Below are positions 1 to 4,970 of a DNA stretch of 5,075 nucleotides, piece after piece. This DNA comes from Nitrososphaerota archaeon. Lineage in GTDB: Archaea; Thermoproteota; Nitrososphaeria; Nitrososphaerales; JACPRH01. Within the stretch, counting starts at the first letter, position 1; each line of letters begins with the position of its first letter. The translations under genes were made by a program, and so were the position numbers. The notes under the pieces are model-generated. The model searched no databases. It saw nothing but the letters and a program-made list of their open reading frames with translations, and was not told the origin of the DNA. Location: assembly GCA_029460375.1 (NCBI GenBank), contig JARPAQ010000065.1, positions 1-5,075 on the forward strand. The letters run 5' to 3'.

Positions 1-17
1 GTCAATCCTGCTCCATT

Positions 18-353
18 ATGAAGGTCTGTCTAGGGCGACTTGAAGAAGATGAGCTCTATTCGATAACCAAAGTCGGGAAGAATAGGATTGAATGCTCATT
101 GATAGGTGAAGATGCAGTTGTGGTTCAGGTCAAGCCGTCTACTAGAGTTTTGGCGGTGAGCAATAGATCAGCTGTTGCAGGTACTACGCTACGGGTTCAT
201 GCTAGAGACGGGGTGCCGTGTGGTGATCAATGCCTTTGTCTCCCTGATTCTGTTAGGTTGGATAGAAAGTATGTGGTTCGGAGGGTTGTTAAGAAGGCTT
301 TTGACTGCCCTTTCGGGTCTTCGCTGTCTTTGGTCGAGGTTGAGCCTGTTTAG
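18..353 (+). CDS. Hypothetical protein, possibly 5'-truncated by the window edge
   Basis: I do not recognise this protein. From the ATG it has 111 residues, alternates short charged and valine-rich stretches, and looks like a small soluble beta-rich protein. There is no membrane segment or signal peptide. Six cysteines are present, three clustered in GVPCGDQCLCLPDS (residues about 65-78), but their spacing matches no metal site I know. The frame stays open from the ATG back to the window edge and no Shine-Dalgarno sequence precedes the ATG, so the true start may lie outside the window. The last 65 bases overlap the 3' end of the FKBP gene on the other strand. In favour of a real gene: codon choice (AGA/AGG arginine, mixed third bases) resembles the neighbours, and bases 1-288 hold no competing long frame on either strand. 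It could still be a chance frame. Confidence 0.5.
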   Translation: MKVCLGRLEEDELYSITKVGKNRIECSLIGEDAVVVQVKPSTRVLAVSNRSAVAGTTLRVHARDGVPCGDQCLCLPDSVRLDRKYVVRRVVKKAFDCPFGSSLSLVEVEPV

Positions 354-1083
354 TCTTCCGCTTTTTCTTGGCTGCTTTCTTCTTGGGTTTTTCAGGTTCT
401 TTCGGCTTTGGTGATTCGTATGTCTCTACAAATGTTACTTTGCGTACTTCATTTACGTACTTGAATATGTCTGTAGAAGCTGCCCTCTTTATGATCTGGA
501 GTCCTTCCTCGAGGTATGCTTCTTGAGGGAGGTTTACTTTAGCTTCTCCGCTCTTTATCTGGAGTGAAATCTTTTCAGCGTCTACCGGTAATCTTCGTCG
601 TAGCAAGGCCATAGTCTTTTCATCAGATGTCTTGAGCTCCTTCAACGGCTTCAGGTCATATATGATAACCTTACCCGCATACCTGTGGTTGAAGTCTATC
701 TGTGCTCGGCCTGACCCTATGAATCTGATAAGTCCGAGGCGATTGTCTATCTCAACTTCATCTCCTACTGTGAGCTCTGCGGCTTTCTCGCCGAGCTTCC
801 GGAGAGGTATACGCCTAACTTTTTCTGGATCTCTCGGTCCAAAGGCCTTCTCTGGAGGTACATTACGAGTAATCCTCTTGCCCAGCTTGGCTGAAAGAAG
901 AGCTTCATCTACACCTTTCAGAACCCAGTTGTCACCAACAGAAATAAGCCTCGGCTCATACTTTTTCGACTCGTCATAAACACCGAGTTTTTTAGCATCT
1001 GCCTCTATAGTGGTCTCTATAATCTCGCCCGTATCCTTGACCCTAGCAGTTAAATCGACAAGTACCAACGCACCTTTCTCCAA
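289..1083 (-). CDS. FKBP-type peptidyl-prolyl cis-trans isomerase, long archaeal type, with Lys/Pro-rich tail
   Basis: This is a cytosolic prolyl isomerase and probable chaperone. In this family the FKBP core catalyses cis-trans isomerisation of Xaa-Pro bonds, and an inserted IF domain binds unfolded protein. The core spans about residues 4-80 and resumes at about 135-147. Family motifs include VLKGVDEALL (54-63), VPPEKAFGPRDP (75-86) and DFNHRYAGK (130-138). The IF insertion lies between the last two, and a C-terminal domain covers about 150-224, ending in VTFVETYE. The usual FDTT loop reads IETT (22-25), which may alter activity. The last 40 residues (225-264) are almost all Lys, Pro, Arg, Ala, Thr and Gln, a disordered cationic tail suggesting nucleic-acid or ribosome contact. 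The start is TTG: a stop codon lies directly upstream in frame, and Met-equivalent-Glu-Lys-Gly fits the family N-terminus. There is no clear ribosome site. It lies 59 bases behind the TauE/SafE gene and may share its transcript. Confidence 0.95.
   Translation of the reverse strand: MEKGALVLVDLTARVKDTGEIIETTIEADAKKLGVYDESKKYEPRLISVGDNWVLKGVDEALLSAKLGKRITRNVPPEKAFGPRDPEKVRRIPLRKLGEKAAELTVGDEVEIDNRLGLIRFIGSGRAQIDFNHRYAGKVIIYDLKPLKELKTSDEKTMALLRRRLPVDAEKISLQIKSGEAKVNLPQEAYLEEGLQIIKRAASTDIFKYVNEVRKVTFVETYESPKPKEPEKPKKKAAKKKRKTKQAQPRPKTAKTRKGSQKPS
354..393 (+). terminator. T-rich tract downstream of the 18-353 gene
   Basis: Immediately after the TAG stop of the rightward gene the plus strand carries two runs of five T (362-366 and 388-392) among other T-rich stretches. 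Archaeal RNA polymerase commonly terminates at such runs without a hairpin. The T-richness is the antisense of lysine codons in the FKBP tail, so the termination role is an inference and may be incidental. Confidence 0.3.
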
Positions 1084-1099
1084 CTATAATTCACTCTGA

Positions 1100-1117
1100 T
1101 ACTTCAGCACTGAAGTA
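1100..1117. repeat. 18-base inverted repeat upstream of the FKBP gene
   Basis: TACTTCAG and CTGAAGTA form perfect 8-base arms around a CA centre. The repeat sits 16 bases upstream of the TTG start of the FKBP gene, within the 59-base gap after the transporter gene. Its symmetry and position suit an operator for a dimeric regulator. As RNA it could form a short hairpin (7 pairs, GCAC-type loop) in the FKBP leader. No T run follows on the minus strand, so a terminator is less likely. The binding partner is unknown. Confidence 0.4.
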
Positions 1118-1142
1118 GAAGCCCGTAAAAACGTTGCGCCTA

Positions 1143-1949
1143 TTAAAAGACCCCGAATATCCCGAGGAGAAGATGCACACTTAACAATATGATGGAGCCA
1201 CCTATGGCCAACCCTAGAACTCTGTGAGGCATCTTCTTCGCCAAGATGGCCGCGAAAGGTGCTACTACAACTCCGCCCAGTATCAGAGCTCCTATCACCA
1301 GCCAGTCGAGGTCAGCAAGTAGAGCTATGAATGTAGCTGAAACAGCTACGGTCTGGAAGAACTCGGCGAAGTTGACGGATCCAACCGCCTCCCGCGGCTT
1401 AACATCATCTATCAGCATCAAGTTTGAAGTTGCGATGGGACCCCATCCGCCGCCTATAGCGTCTATGAAACCAGCGACGCCGCCCAGTGTCAACAGCCTC
1501 TTTGACGATATGTTGTGTACGACCTTATAACTTAGCGCCTGACCTCCGTCCGGTAAGTATCTGTCAGAACCGTTGTTCCTCCGGTGGTTATGTATGAACC
1601 GGCTGACTATAACTACCCCCATTATCAGGAGCACAAGGCTCACCATAGTTTTCAAAGGTAGAACAGGCAAAGTAACAGCGGTATACGCTCCCAACACTCC
1701 TCCAATGACCCCCGTGATGGTGAGGGGTGTGGCGATATCGCTTCTGACATTTCCCAGCTTATAGTGCACACCTCCTGAGACTAGAGATGTGAATATTTGG
1801 GCAGTGTGAATGCTGGCGCTGGCGGCTGCGGGTAAGAATCCTAGTGCGAGAAGTGCTGCTGCTGAAGTTACACCGTATCCCATGCCTAATGTACCGTCTG
1901 TGAACTGAGCGATTACACCTATCAAAATGAGGAGTAATAACGGGATCAA
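1143..1949 (-). CDS. TauE/SafE (TSUP) family membrane transporter
   Basis: This is an integral membrane protein of the sulfite exporter TauE/SafE family, whose characterised members move sulfite, sulfoacetate or other small organic and sulfur anions across the cytoplasmic membrane. Its 268 residues, about eight hydrophobic segments (near 3-20, 26-45, 74-95, 98-118, 151-172, 196-213, 215-237, 244-265) and inverted two-half layout fit the family. The halves carry matching motifs: DGTLGMGYG (18-26) with SIHTAQIF (46-53), and DAIGGGWGP (about 163-171) with SVNFAEFF (about 191-198). A hydrophilic loop rich in His, Arg and Asn (about 119-137) joins the halves. The TTG start is well supported: AAGGAGAG (1961-1954) lies upstream, with AGGAG six bases from the start codon. 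No upstream alternative start was found before the leader. It diverges from the ABC operon and is followed by the FKBP gene. Substrate cannot be read from sequence, and no sulfur-metabolism gene is adjacent to guide it. Confidence 0.92.
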   Translation of the reverse strand: MIPLLLLILIGVIAQFTDGTLGMGYGVTSAAALLALGFLPAAASASIHTAQIFTSLVSGGVHYKLGNVRSDIATPLTITGVIGGVLGAYTAVTLPVLPLKTMVSLVLLIMGVVIVSRFIHNHRRNNGSDRYLPDGGQALSYKVVHNISSKRLLTLGGVAGFIDAIGGGWGPIATSNLMLIDDVKPREAVGSVNFAEFFQTVAVSATFIALLADLDWLVIGALILGGVVVAPFAAILAKKMPHRVLGLAIGGSIILLSVHLLLGIFGVF

Positions 1950-1953
1950 AGTG

Positions 1954-1961
1954 CTCTCCTT
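1954..1961 (-). promoter_or_regulatory. Strong ribosome binding site for the TauE/SafE gene
   Basis: AAGGAGAG on the minus strand ends four bases before the TTG start; its AGGAG core is six bases from it. It fixes the TTG as start and shows that the transcript has a leader, unlike the leaderless candidates on the plus strand. Confidence 0.7.
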
Positions 1962-1981
1962 GAATAATGTTGGCGTAAAAT

Positions 1982-2064
1982 CGGAGTAAGTTTGAGAGAG
2001 GTTATCAGAAGTGTCTCTAGTTTAAGCCCGTAGACAAAGTAAATCGCCTGTCCTCATCTCTCCG
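1982..2064 (-). promoter_or_regulatory. Possible folded 5' leader of the TauE/SafE transcript
   Basis: Read on the minus strand, CGGAGAGATGAGG (2064-2052) can pair with the segment 2001-1982: CGGAG with CTCCG (five pairs), AGA with TCT (three pairs), and GAGG with CCTC (four pairs). A one-base bulge and a seven-base internal loop interrupt the helix. Inside the enclosed loop TGTCT (2036-2032) can pair with AGACA (2016-2012). The ribosome site at 1961-1954 lies outside the helix. The pairing was found by eye; no energy or covariation was computed. No known riboswitch class was recognised. Confidence 0.25.
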
Positions 2065-2077
2065 CACCTGTTCATCC

Positions 2078-2092
2078 TATAACGGCGTTATA
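2078..2092. promoter_or_regulatory. 15-base palindrome, candidate operator in the transporter promoter
   Basis: TATAACG-G-CGTTATA is a perfect inverted repeat with a single central base. It lies between the minus-strand TATA-like box (2106-2098) and the inferred transcript start near 2075. In archaeal promoters a bound regulator at this place commonly blocks polymerase recruitment. The half site GTTATA recurs in direct orientation at 2112-2117, on the other side of the TATA box. A dimeric repressor controlling the transporter is the natural inference; no regulator gene is visible in the window. Confidence 0.45.
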
Positions 2093-2097
2093 ATCAA

Positions 2098-2106
2098 TAT
2101 TTAAAA
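2098..2106 (-). promoter_or_regulatory. Archaeal TATA-like box for the TauE/SafE gene
   Basis: The minus strand reads TTTTAAATA, close to the archaeal TATA consensus. It predicts a start about 26 bases downstream, near 2075, and a leader of about 125 bases before the TTG at 1949. It lies in the most A/T-rich part of the intergenic region. Confidence 0.45.
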
Positions 2107-2226
2107 CTATTGTTATATTTCGGTTGCTTTTTGCTACTCAGCTTATGCTTTTTCTGTCTTAACAGTTTAACATCCTGTCAAATTTGATCCATGGTGAAAG
2201 ACTGTAAAACTCCGCAAACTCAAACT

Positions 2227-2233
2227 CTTTAAG
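2227..2233 (+). promoter_or_regulatory. Possible TATA-like box for the 2258 micro-frame
   Basis: CTTTAAG is centred about 28 bases upstream of the ATG at 2258, the spacing expected for an archaeal leaderless transcript. The match to consensus is only moderate. Confidence 0.22.
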
Positions 2234-2257
2234 GGTGTACGCACATAGACCCGAACA

Positions 2258-2367
2258 ATGGACTCGTCTTGGAGAAAGGTAAGCCCGCGCATTGAACAAT
2301 TGATTGAAAATGCAAGATACCAGTCATAAACAGCGGGGTTGACCATTTTATCAACCTACTGGATTAA
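2258..2367 (+). pseudogene. Possible frameshifted remnant of a very small gene
   Basis: From ATG 2258 a 23-residue frame reads MDSSWRKVSPRIEQLIENAR and three more residues before TAA at 2327-2329. In the -1 frame the sequence continues with protein-like composition, INSGVDHFINLLD, to TAA at 2365-2367. A single lost base between about 2308 and 2326 would join them into a protein of about 37 residues. The pieces look like two amphipathic helices and faintly recall ribbon-helix-helix antitoxin-like proteins, but that is only an impression. A possible TATA-like box sits at the right distance upstream, no Shine-Dalgarno is present, and a T-rich tract follows. It may equally be chance, or a genuine 23-residue peptide, or the effect of a sequencing error. 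Confidence 0.25.
2337..2356 (+). repeat. Short hairpin in the intergenic region
   Basis: GGTTGA and TCAACC are perfect 6-base arms around an 8-base loop. A possible G-U pair extends the stem. It overlaps the second half of the micro-frame and lies about 30 bases before a T-rich tract, so it could belong to the 3' end of a small transcript. A 6-base stem is weak evidence on its own. Confidence 0.2.
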
Positions 2368-2384
2368 AGAATGCCCGTTTTAGG

Positions 2385-2408
2385 CTCTCTTTTTACTTTT
2401 CTTTCTCC
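2385..2408 (+). terminator. T-rich tract, candidate archaeal terminator
   Basis: The plus strand is almost pure pyrimidine here, with TTTTT at 2390-2394 and TTTT at 2397-2400. It lies downstream of the micro-frame and just upstream of the ABC operon promoter. Such tracts are typical archaeal intrinsic terminators, and this one would insulate the operon from rightward transcripts starting in the intergenic region. Confidence 0.35.
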
Positions 2409-2426
2409 TAACTTGTTGACATAGAA

Positions 2427-2434
2427 TTATAACA
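2427..2434 (+). promoter_or_regulatory. TATA-like box of the ABC exporter operon
   Basis: TTATAACA is centred about 28 bases upstream of the ATG at 2459, preceded by purine-rich AGAA where a BRE would lie. The spacing predicts a transcript starting at or within a few bases of the ATG, that is, leaderless. It contains TATAAC, the same half-site sequence as the palindrome at 2078-2092, though this may only reflect TATA-box composition. Confidence 0.45.
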
Positions 2435-2458
2435 TCTTCAATCTAATGGTAGAATGCC

Positions 2459-2656
2459 ATGATGGATATAGTTAAACAGGTTGAAGGCGTAATCGTAATC
2501 GTGCTGGGTGCTCTGATGCTGGCTGAAGGAGTAGTTAGATATACTGCAGACTTGTCAATATTCTTCGCAGGTACCAATTCAACGTTTGTCGGGGCAGTCG
2601 GGATAATCACAGTCATCATAGGTGGCTCTTTCTTAGAGGAAAGCAAGAGGAAATAG
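2459..2656 (+). CDS. Small two-segment membrane protein, first gene of the ABC operon
   Basis: This is a 65-residue protein that I cannot assign to a family. Two hydrophobic segments are clear: about 8-26 (rich in Val, Ile, Leu, with Glu23 near its end) and about 41-59. They are joined by a short loop (27-40) and followed by the charged tail EESKRK. This predicts a helical hairpin with both ends probably on the cytoplasmic side. Two ATG codons lie in tandem (2459 and 2462); the first is taken. Neither has a strong ribosome site, and a TATA-like box at 2427-2434 suits a leaderless message. The stop is 11 bases before the start of the ABC ATPase gene, so it is probably co-transcribed and may be an accessory subunit or regulator of the exporter. 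A short CGTAAT repeat simply encodes Val-Ile-Val-Ile. Confidence 0.75.
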   Translation: MMDIVKQVEGVIVIVLGALMLAEGVVRYTADLSIFFAGTNSTFVGAVGIITVIIGGSFLEESKRK

Positions 2657-2667
2657 GGTGTTCGGCC

Positions 2668-3408
2668 TTGGAAAAAGCGGCAATAGTCATCGACAACCTC
2701 ACGAAAAGGTTTGAGGATGTCACTGCGGTGGATGGACTCAGCCTTGAAGTTGAAAATGGGGAGCTCTATGGATTACTTGGACCGAACGGAGCTGGAAAAA
2801 CAACTGTGATAAACGTTCTCTGTGGCCTATTGGAACCGACAAGCGGTTCAGTAAGTGTGGGTGGCTATGATGTTCAAAAGGAACCTGTGAAGGTTAAGGA
2901 ATTGATAGGTGTCTGTCCTCAAGACGCGGCAGTATACCCCTACTTAACGGGGAGAGAAAACGTGGAGCTCTTCGGAAATCTTCATGCAATGCCGAAAGAT
3001 AAACTGAAGAGGAATACAGAGGAACTTCTAGGGAAGATGGGTCTGCTGGAAGACGCCAAAAGGCGCGTAGGAAAATACAGTGGAGGCATGAAGCGCCGAA
3101 TAAATCTCATAATGGCCTTGGTGCATGATCCCAAAATAGCCTTTCTCGACGAGCCGACAGTCGCAATGGATCCTCAGTCCCGCCACGCTGTCTGGGACTT
3201 CATAAGAGAACTAAAAAAGGAGAACAAGACCGTCATCCTGACAACGCACTATATGGAGGAAGCTGAGGAGCTCTGCGATAGGGTCGGCATAATAGATCGT
3301 GGAAAGCTCATCGCTCTCGGCGCACCGAAGCAGCTTATAGACAAGTTTGAGGAGAAAAACTTGGAGGATGTTTTCATTCAGCTGACAGGTAGGAGAATAA
3401 GGGAGTGA
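2668..3408 (+). CDS. ABC-2-type exporter ATP-binding protein (DrrA/NodI/CcmA-like)
   Basis: This is the cytoplasmic ATPase of an ABC exporter, powering the permease encoded next. All nucleotide-binding motifs are present: Walker A GPNGAGKTT (38-46), Q-loop Gln85 in VCPQD, signature YSGGMKRR (137-144), Walker B IAFLDEP (157-163) with catalytic Glu162, and switch His194 in TTHYMEEAEELCDR. The D-loop reads VAMDPQSR rather than the usual GLDP form. The end, NLEDVFIQLTGRRIRE, is the family's typical LEDVF-LTGR closure, so at 246 residues the protein is complete but lacks the roughly 60-100-residue extension of longer DrrA-like ATPases. The start is TTG; GGGTG (2656-2660), overlapping the stop of the preceding gene, serves as ribosome site seven bases away. 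A GTG at 2658 is out of frame. Substrate (drug, lipid, polysaccharide or peptide) cannot be told from this subunit. Confidence 0.95.
   Translation: MEKAAIVIDNLTKRFEDVTAVDGLSLEVENGELYGLLGPNGAGKTTVINVLCGLLEPTSGSVSVGGYDVQKEPVKVKELIGVCPQDAAVYPYLTGRENVELFGNLHAMPKDKLKRNTEELLGKMGLLEDAKRRVGKYSGGMKRRINLIMALVHDPKIAFLDEPTVAMDPQSRHAVWDFIRELKKENKTVILTTHYMEEAEELCDRVGIIDRGKLIALGAPKQLIDKFEEKNLEDVFIQLTGRRIRE
3402..3408 (+). promoter_or_regulatory. Ribosome binding site for the permease, overlapping the ATPase stop codon
   Basis: GGAGTGA includes the TGA stop of the ATPase gene and ends seven bases before the TTG at 3416. It selects that TTG as the start and suggests translational coupling of the two exporter subunits. 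Confidence 0.55.
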
Positions 3409-3415
3409 TAGTAAG

Positions 3416-4579
3416 TTGAATCTTCAACGAGTTTTCTCGCTTGTCAAAAAGGATCTAAAGAAGATGATCAGAGAACCCGCTATACTGTTCCTGATAATCC
3501 TGTTCCCTGTAATTATGACATTAGCATTCGGAGCCTCTTTTGGAGCAATCGGCGGCACCCAATCAGCCACATATGAAATTGGCATAGTCAATATGAATTC
3601 TGAGGCGTACAAGGAGTGGTCGGAACATTTCATCGGAAACCTCACTGATACAGAGATTCTGAAAATTAAAGACTATGTTGACAATGAAACCGCACAAGCC
3701 GACCTGATTCAAGGGAACATTCAAGCAGTCCTTCTGATTCCTGAGAACTTCGGGGAAAGCAGCAATTCATTCTGGAAAGCACCATCGGAATCACGCCTTT
3801 GGGTGAACACTACGGTTCATTTGTATGTGGATAGCGGATCTATGTTCGCAACTCAAGCAATTCAACCCATTATCCAGCAGATTCTCGCAGTAACCGTCTA
3901 CGGCGCCCAACCGAGTTCCACTGCAAGGCCAATTCAGATAGGAAGCCCATCTTTGGTCGAGGCCAGCAGACTCACTCAGTTTGACTACTTTGCACCTGGC
4001 TTATTCGCGTTTGCTGCAATCTTCCTTACAATGATAGTCGCCCAATCATTTACGGAGGATCGAGAAAAAGGATTGCTGCGGAGAATCAACATTACACCCA
4101 CTACACCAACAGAGTTCATGACGAGCCAGACTATTTCAAATATGCTCGCAGCCATAAGTCAAGTAGCCGTTGTCTTTACAATGGCCTTCCTCGTAGGCTA
4201 TCGTCCATTAGGCGGCGCCATCAGCCTCATCTTTGCATTCGTCATTGTAACGATCTTTTCACTATGCTGTGTTGGATTCGGTCTTATCACTGCAGCTATA
4301 TCTAAGTCTCCCGGAGCAGCCACTGGCATTGCATTTATATTCATAATGCCGCAAATGTTTCTAGGCACATTCGTCTCGGTTGGATTGTCTTCAGTTGCGC
4401 AGTCAGCCGGCAGATTCGTACCCGCTTACTATGTGACTGATGCATTGACTTCGCTATTCTTGAGGGGTGCACCGATATCGAGTCCAACGATACTACTGGA
4501 CATAACAGTGCTAACGATAGTCAGCGTAATGGTGCTACTTCTAGGCATAGTGTTGTTCAGGAAATATGGAAAAGCCTAA
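3416..4579 (+). CDS. ABC-2-type exporter permease
   Basis: This is the membrane subunit that pairs with the preceding ATPase. Its 387 residues show the ABC-2 layout: a short cytoplasmic N-terminus with the family-like stretch VKKDLKKMIREP (10-21), a first membrane helix (about 22-43), and a large extracytoplasmic domain of about 150 residues. Five further helices follow (roughly 193-213, 240-262, 267-293, 302-325, 358-381). After the second helix comes FTEDREKGLLRRINITPTTP, matching the conserved ERE-G-L-R--TP loop that contacts the ATPase. The extracytoplasmic domain contains several NxT/NxS sites (for example NLT, NET, NTT) that could be glycosylated in archaea. The start is TTG, chosen because a ribosome site lies seven bases before it and the family N-terminus aligns there. 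One permease gene implies a homodimer. The exported substrate is unknown. Confidence 0.93.
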   Translation: MNLQRVFSLVKKDLKKMIREPAILFLIILFPVIMTLAFGASFGAIGGTQSATYEIGIVNMNSEAYKEWSEHFIGNLTDTEILKIKDYVDNETAQADLIQGNIQAVLLIPENFGESSNSFWKAPSESRLWVNTTVHLYVDSGSMFATQAIQPIIQQILAVTVYGAQPSSTARPIQIGSPSLVEASRLTQFDYFAPGLFAFAAIFLTMIVAQSFTEDREKGLLRRINITPTTPTEFMTSQTISNMLAAISQVAVVFTMAFLVGYRPLGGAISLIFAFVIVTIFSLCCVGFGLITAAISKSPGAATGIAFIFIMPQMFLGTFVSVGLSSVAQSAGRFVPAYYVTDALTSLFLRGAPISSPTILLDITVLTIVSVMVLLLGIVLFRKYGKA

Positions 4580-4591
4580 GGAGAATGAACA

Positions 4592-4966
4592 ATGAAAGAG
4601 ACCGAGCCAATCGATGCTTATACTCTCCTTGCTGAAGCAAAGAACTCGGAACACAAAGAAGCCTACAGGGTTCAAGAAAGAAGCCGTAACTACAGAATCG
4701 GTGTCGGCGCCAGGCTGACATCATCGGGCGAACCCTCCTTCTTTCTCGAAGCCCTCATCTACTTATGCCCCAACTCCCCTACCGTCGATCTTACTCTATT
4801 GGAGAAAGACTTGATGTTTATGCGAGACCTTCAGGAGAGAGGCTACTCCTTGAGCTGCCAAGACGGTAGCTACATATCCTGCGAGATCACTGTGCCTCCG
4901 CAGAATCTGGCTACAGAGCTAGAAACTATAAAGTCGACAACAGGCAGAATATTCCAAGAAGATTGA
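4592..4966 (+). CDS. Hypothetical soluble protein encoded behind the exporter
   Basis: I do not recognise this 124-residue protein. It has no membrane segment or signal peptide and looks like a compact alpha/beta cytoplasmic protein. An N-terminal acidic helix (about 5-23) leads to a basic strand region YRVQERSRNYRIGVGARL, followed by strands around FFLEALIYLCP, a helix LLEKDLMFMRDLQERGY, and strands SLSCQDGSYISCEITV before a final helix. Three cysteines (about 59, 89 and 97) do not form a known motif. The ATG is preceded by AAGGAGA, with GGAG (4580-4583) eight bases away and directly after the permease stop, so start and co-translation are well supported. Gene position suggests a regulatory or substrate-related role with the exporter; that is inference only. 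Confidence 0.8.
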   Translation: MKETEPIDAYTLLAEAKNSEHKEAYRVQERSRNYRIGVGARLTSSGEPSFFLEALIYLCPNSPTVDLTLLEKDLMFMRDLQERGYSLSCQDGSYISCEITVPPQNLATELETIKSTTGRIFQED

Positions 4967-4970
4967 GGCC

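Larger units (their letters stand above)
1950..2458. other. Divergent intergenic region of about 500 bases
   Basis: No long reading frame is present on either strand. It separates the leftward transporter gene from the rightward ABC operon. It holds the leftward promoter, palindrome and leader (1954-2106), a stretch from about 2118 to 2225 where I see nothing recognisable, the frameshifted micro-frame with hairpin and T tract (2227-2408), and the operon promoter (2427-2434). No tRNA-like fold or C/D-box motif pair was found by eye. Confidence 0.7.

Noticed and set aside
175..414. Rightward 79-codon frame rich in Leu and Phe
   Set aside because: It lies across two better-supported frames, and its hydrophobic end is the antisense of the lysine-rich FKBP tail.
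632..979. Rightward 115-codon frame
   Set aside because: It is entirely antisense to the conserved FKBP core, with Ser/Pro/Arg-rich shadow composition and no ribosome site noted.
1246..1764. Two rightward frames (1246-1530 and 1573-1764)
   Set aside because: Both are antisense to the TauE/SafE gene, whose conserved motifs explain the sequence.
1119..2032. The 9-mer AAGCCCGTA occurs upstream of both leftward genes (1119-1127 and 2024-2032)
   Set aside because: Dozens of 9-base matches are expected by chance in 5 kb, and the positions relative to the starts differ.
2416..2433. Bacterial-looking TTGACA and TATAAC boxes
   Set aside because: They are only six bases apart, so they cannot act as -35 and -10 boxes; the second is better read as an archaeal TATA-like box.
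1950..2458. Possible tRNA, C/D-box RNA or CRISPR repeat in the intergenic region
   Set aside because: No cloverleaf, C and D box pair or regularly spaced repeat was found on either strand by eye.
2488..2502. Tandem CGTAAT repeat
   Set aside because: It only encodes alternating Val-Ile in a membrane helix.
2443..2646. Leftward 67-codon frame
   Set aside because: It mirrors the two-segment membrane protein. The plus-strand frame has the promoter, the operon context and sensible helices.
3424..3645. Leftward 73-codon frame
   Set aside because: It is antisense to the permease N-terminal part and has no independent support.
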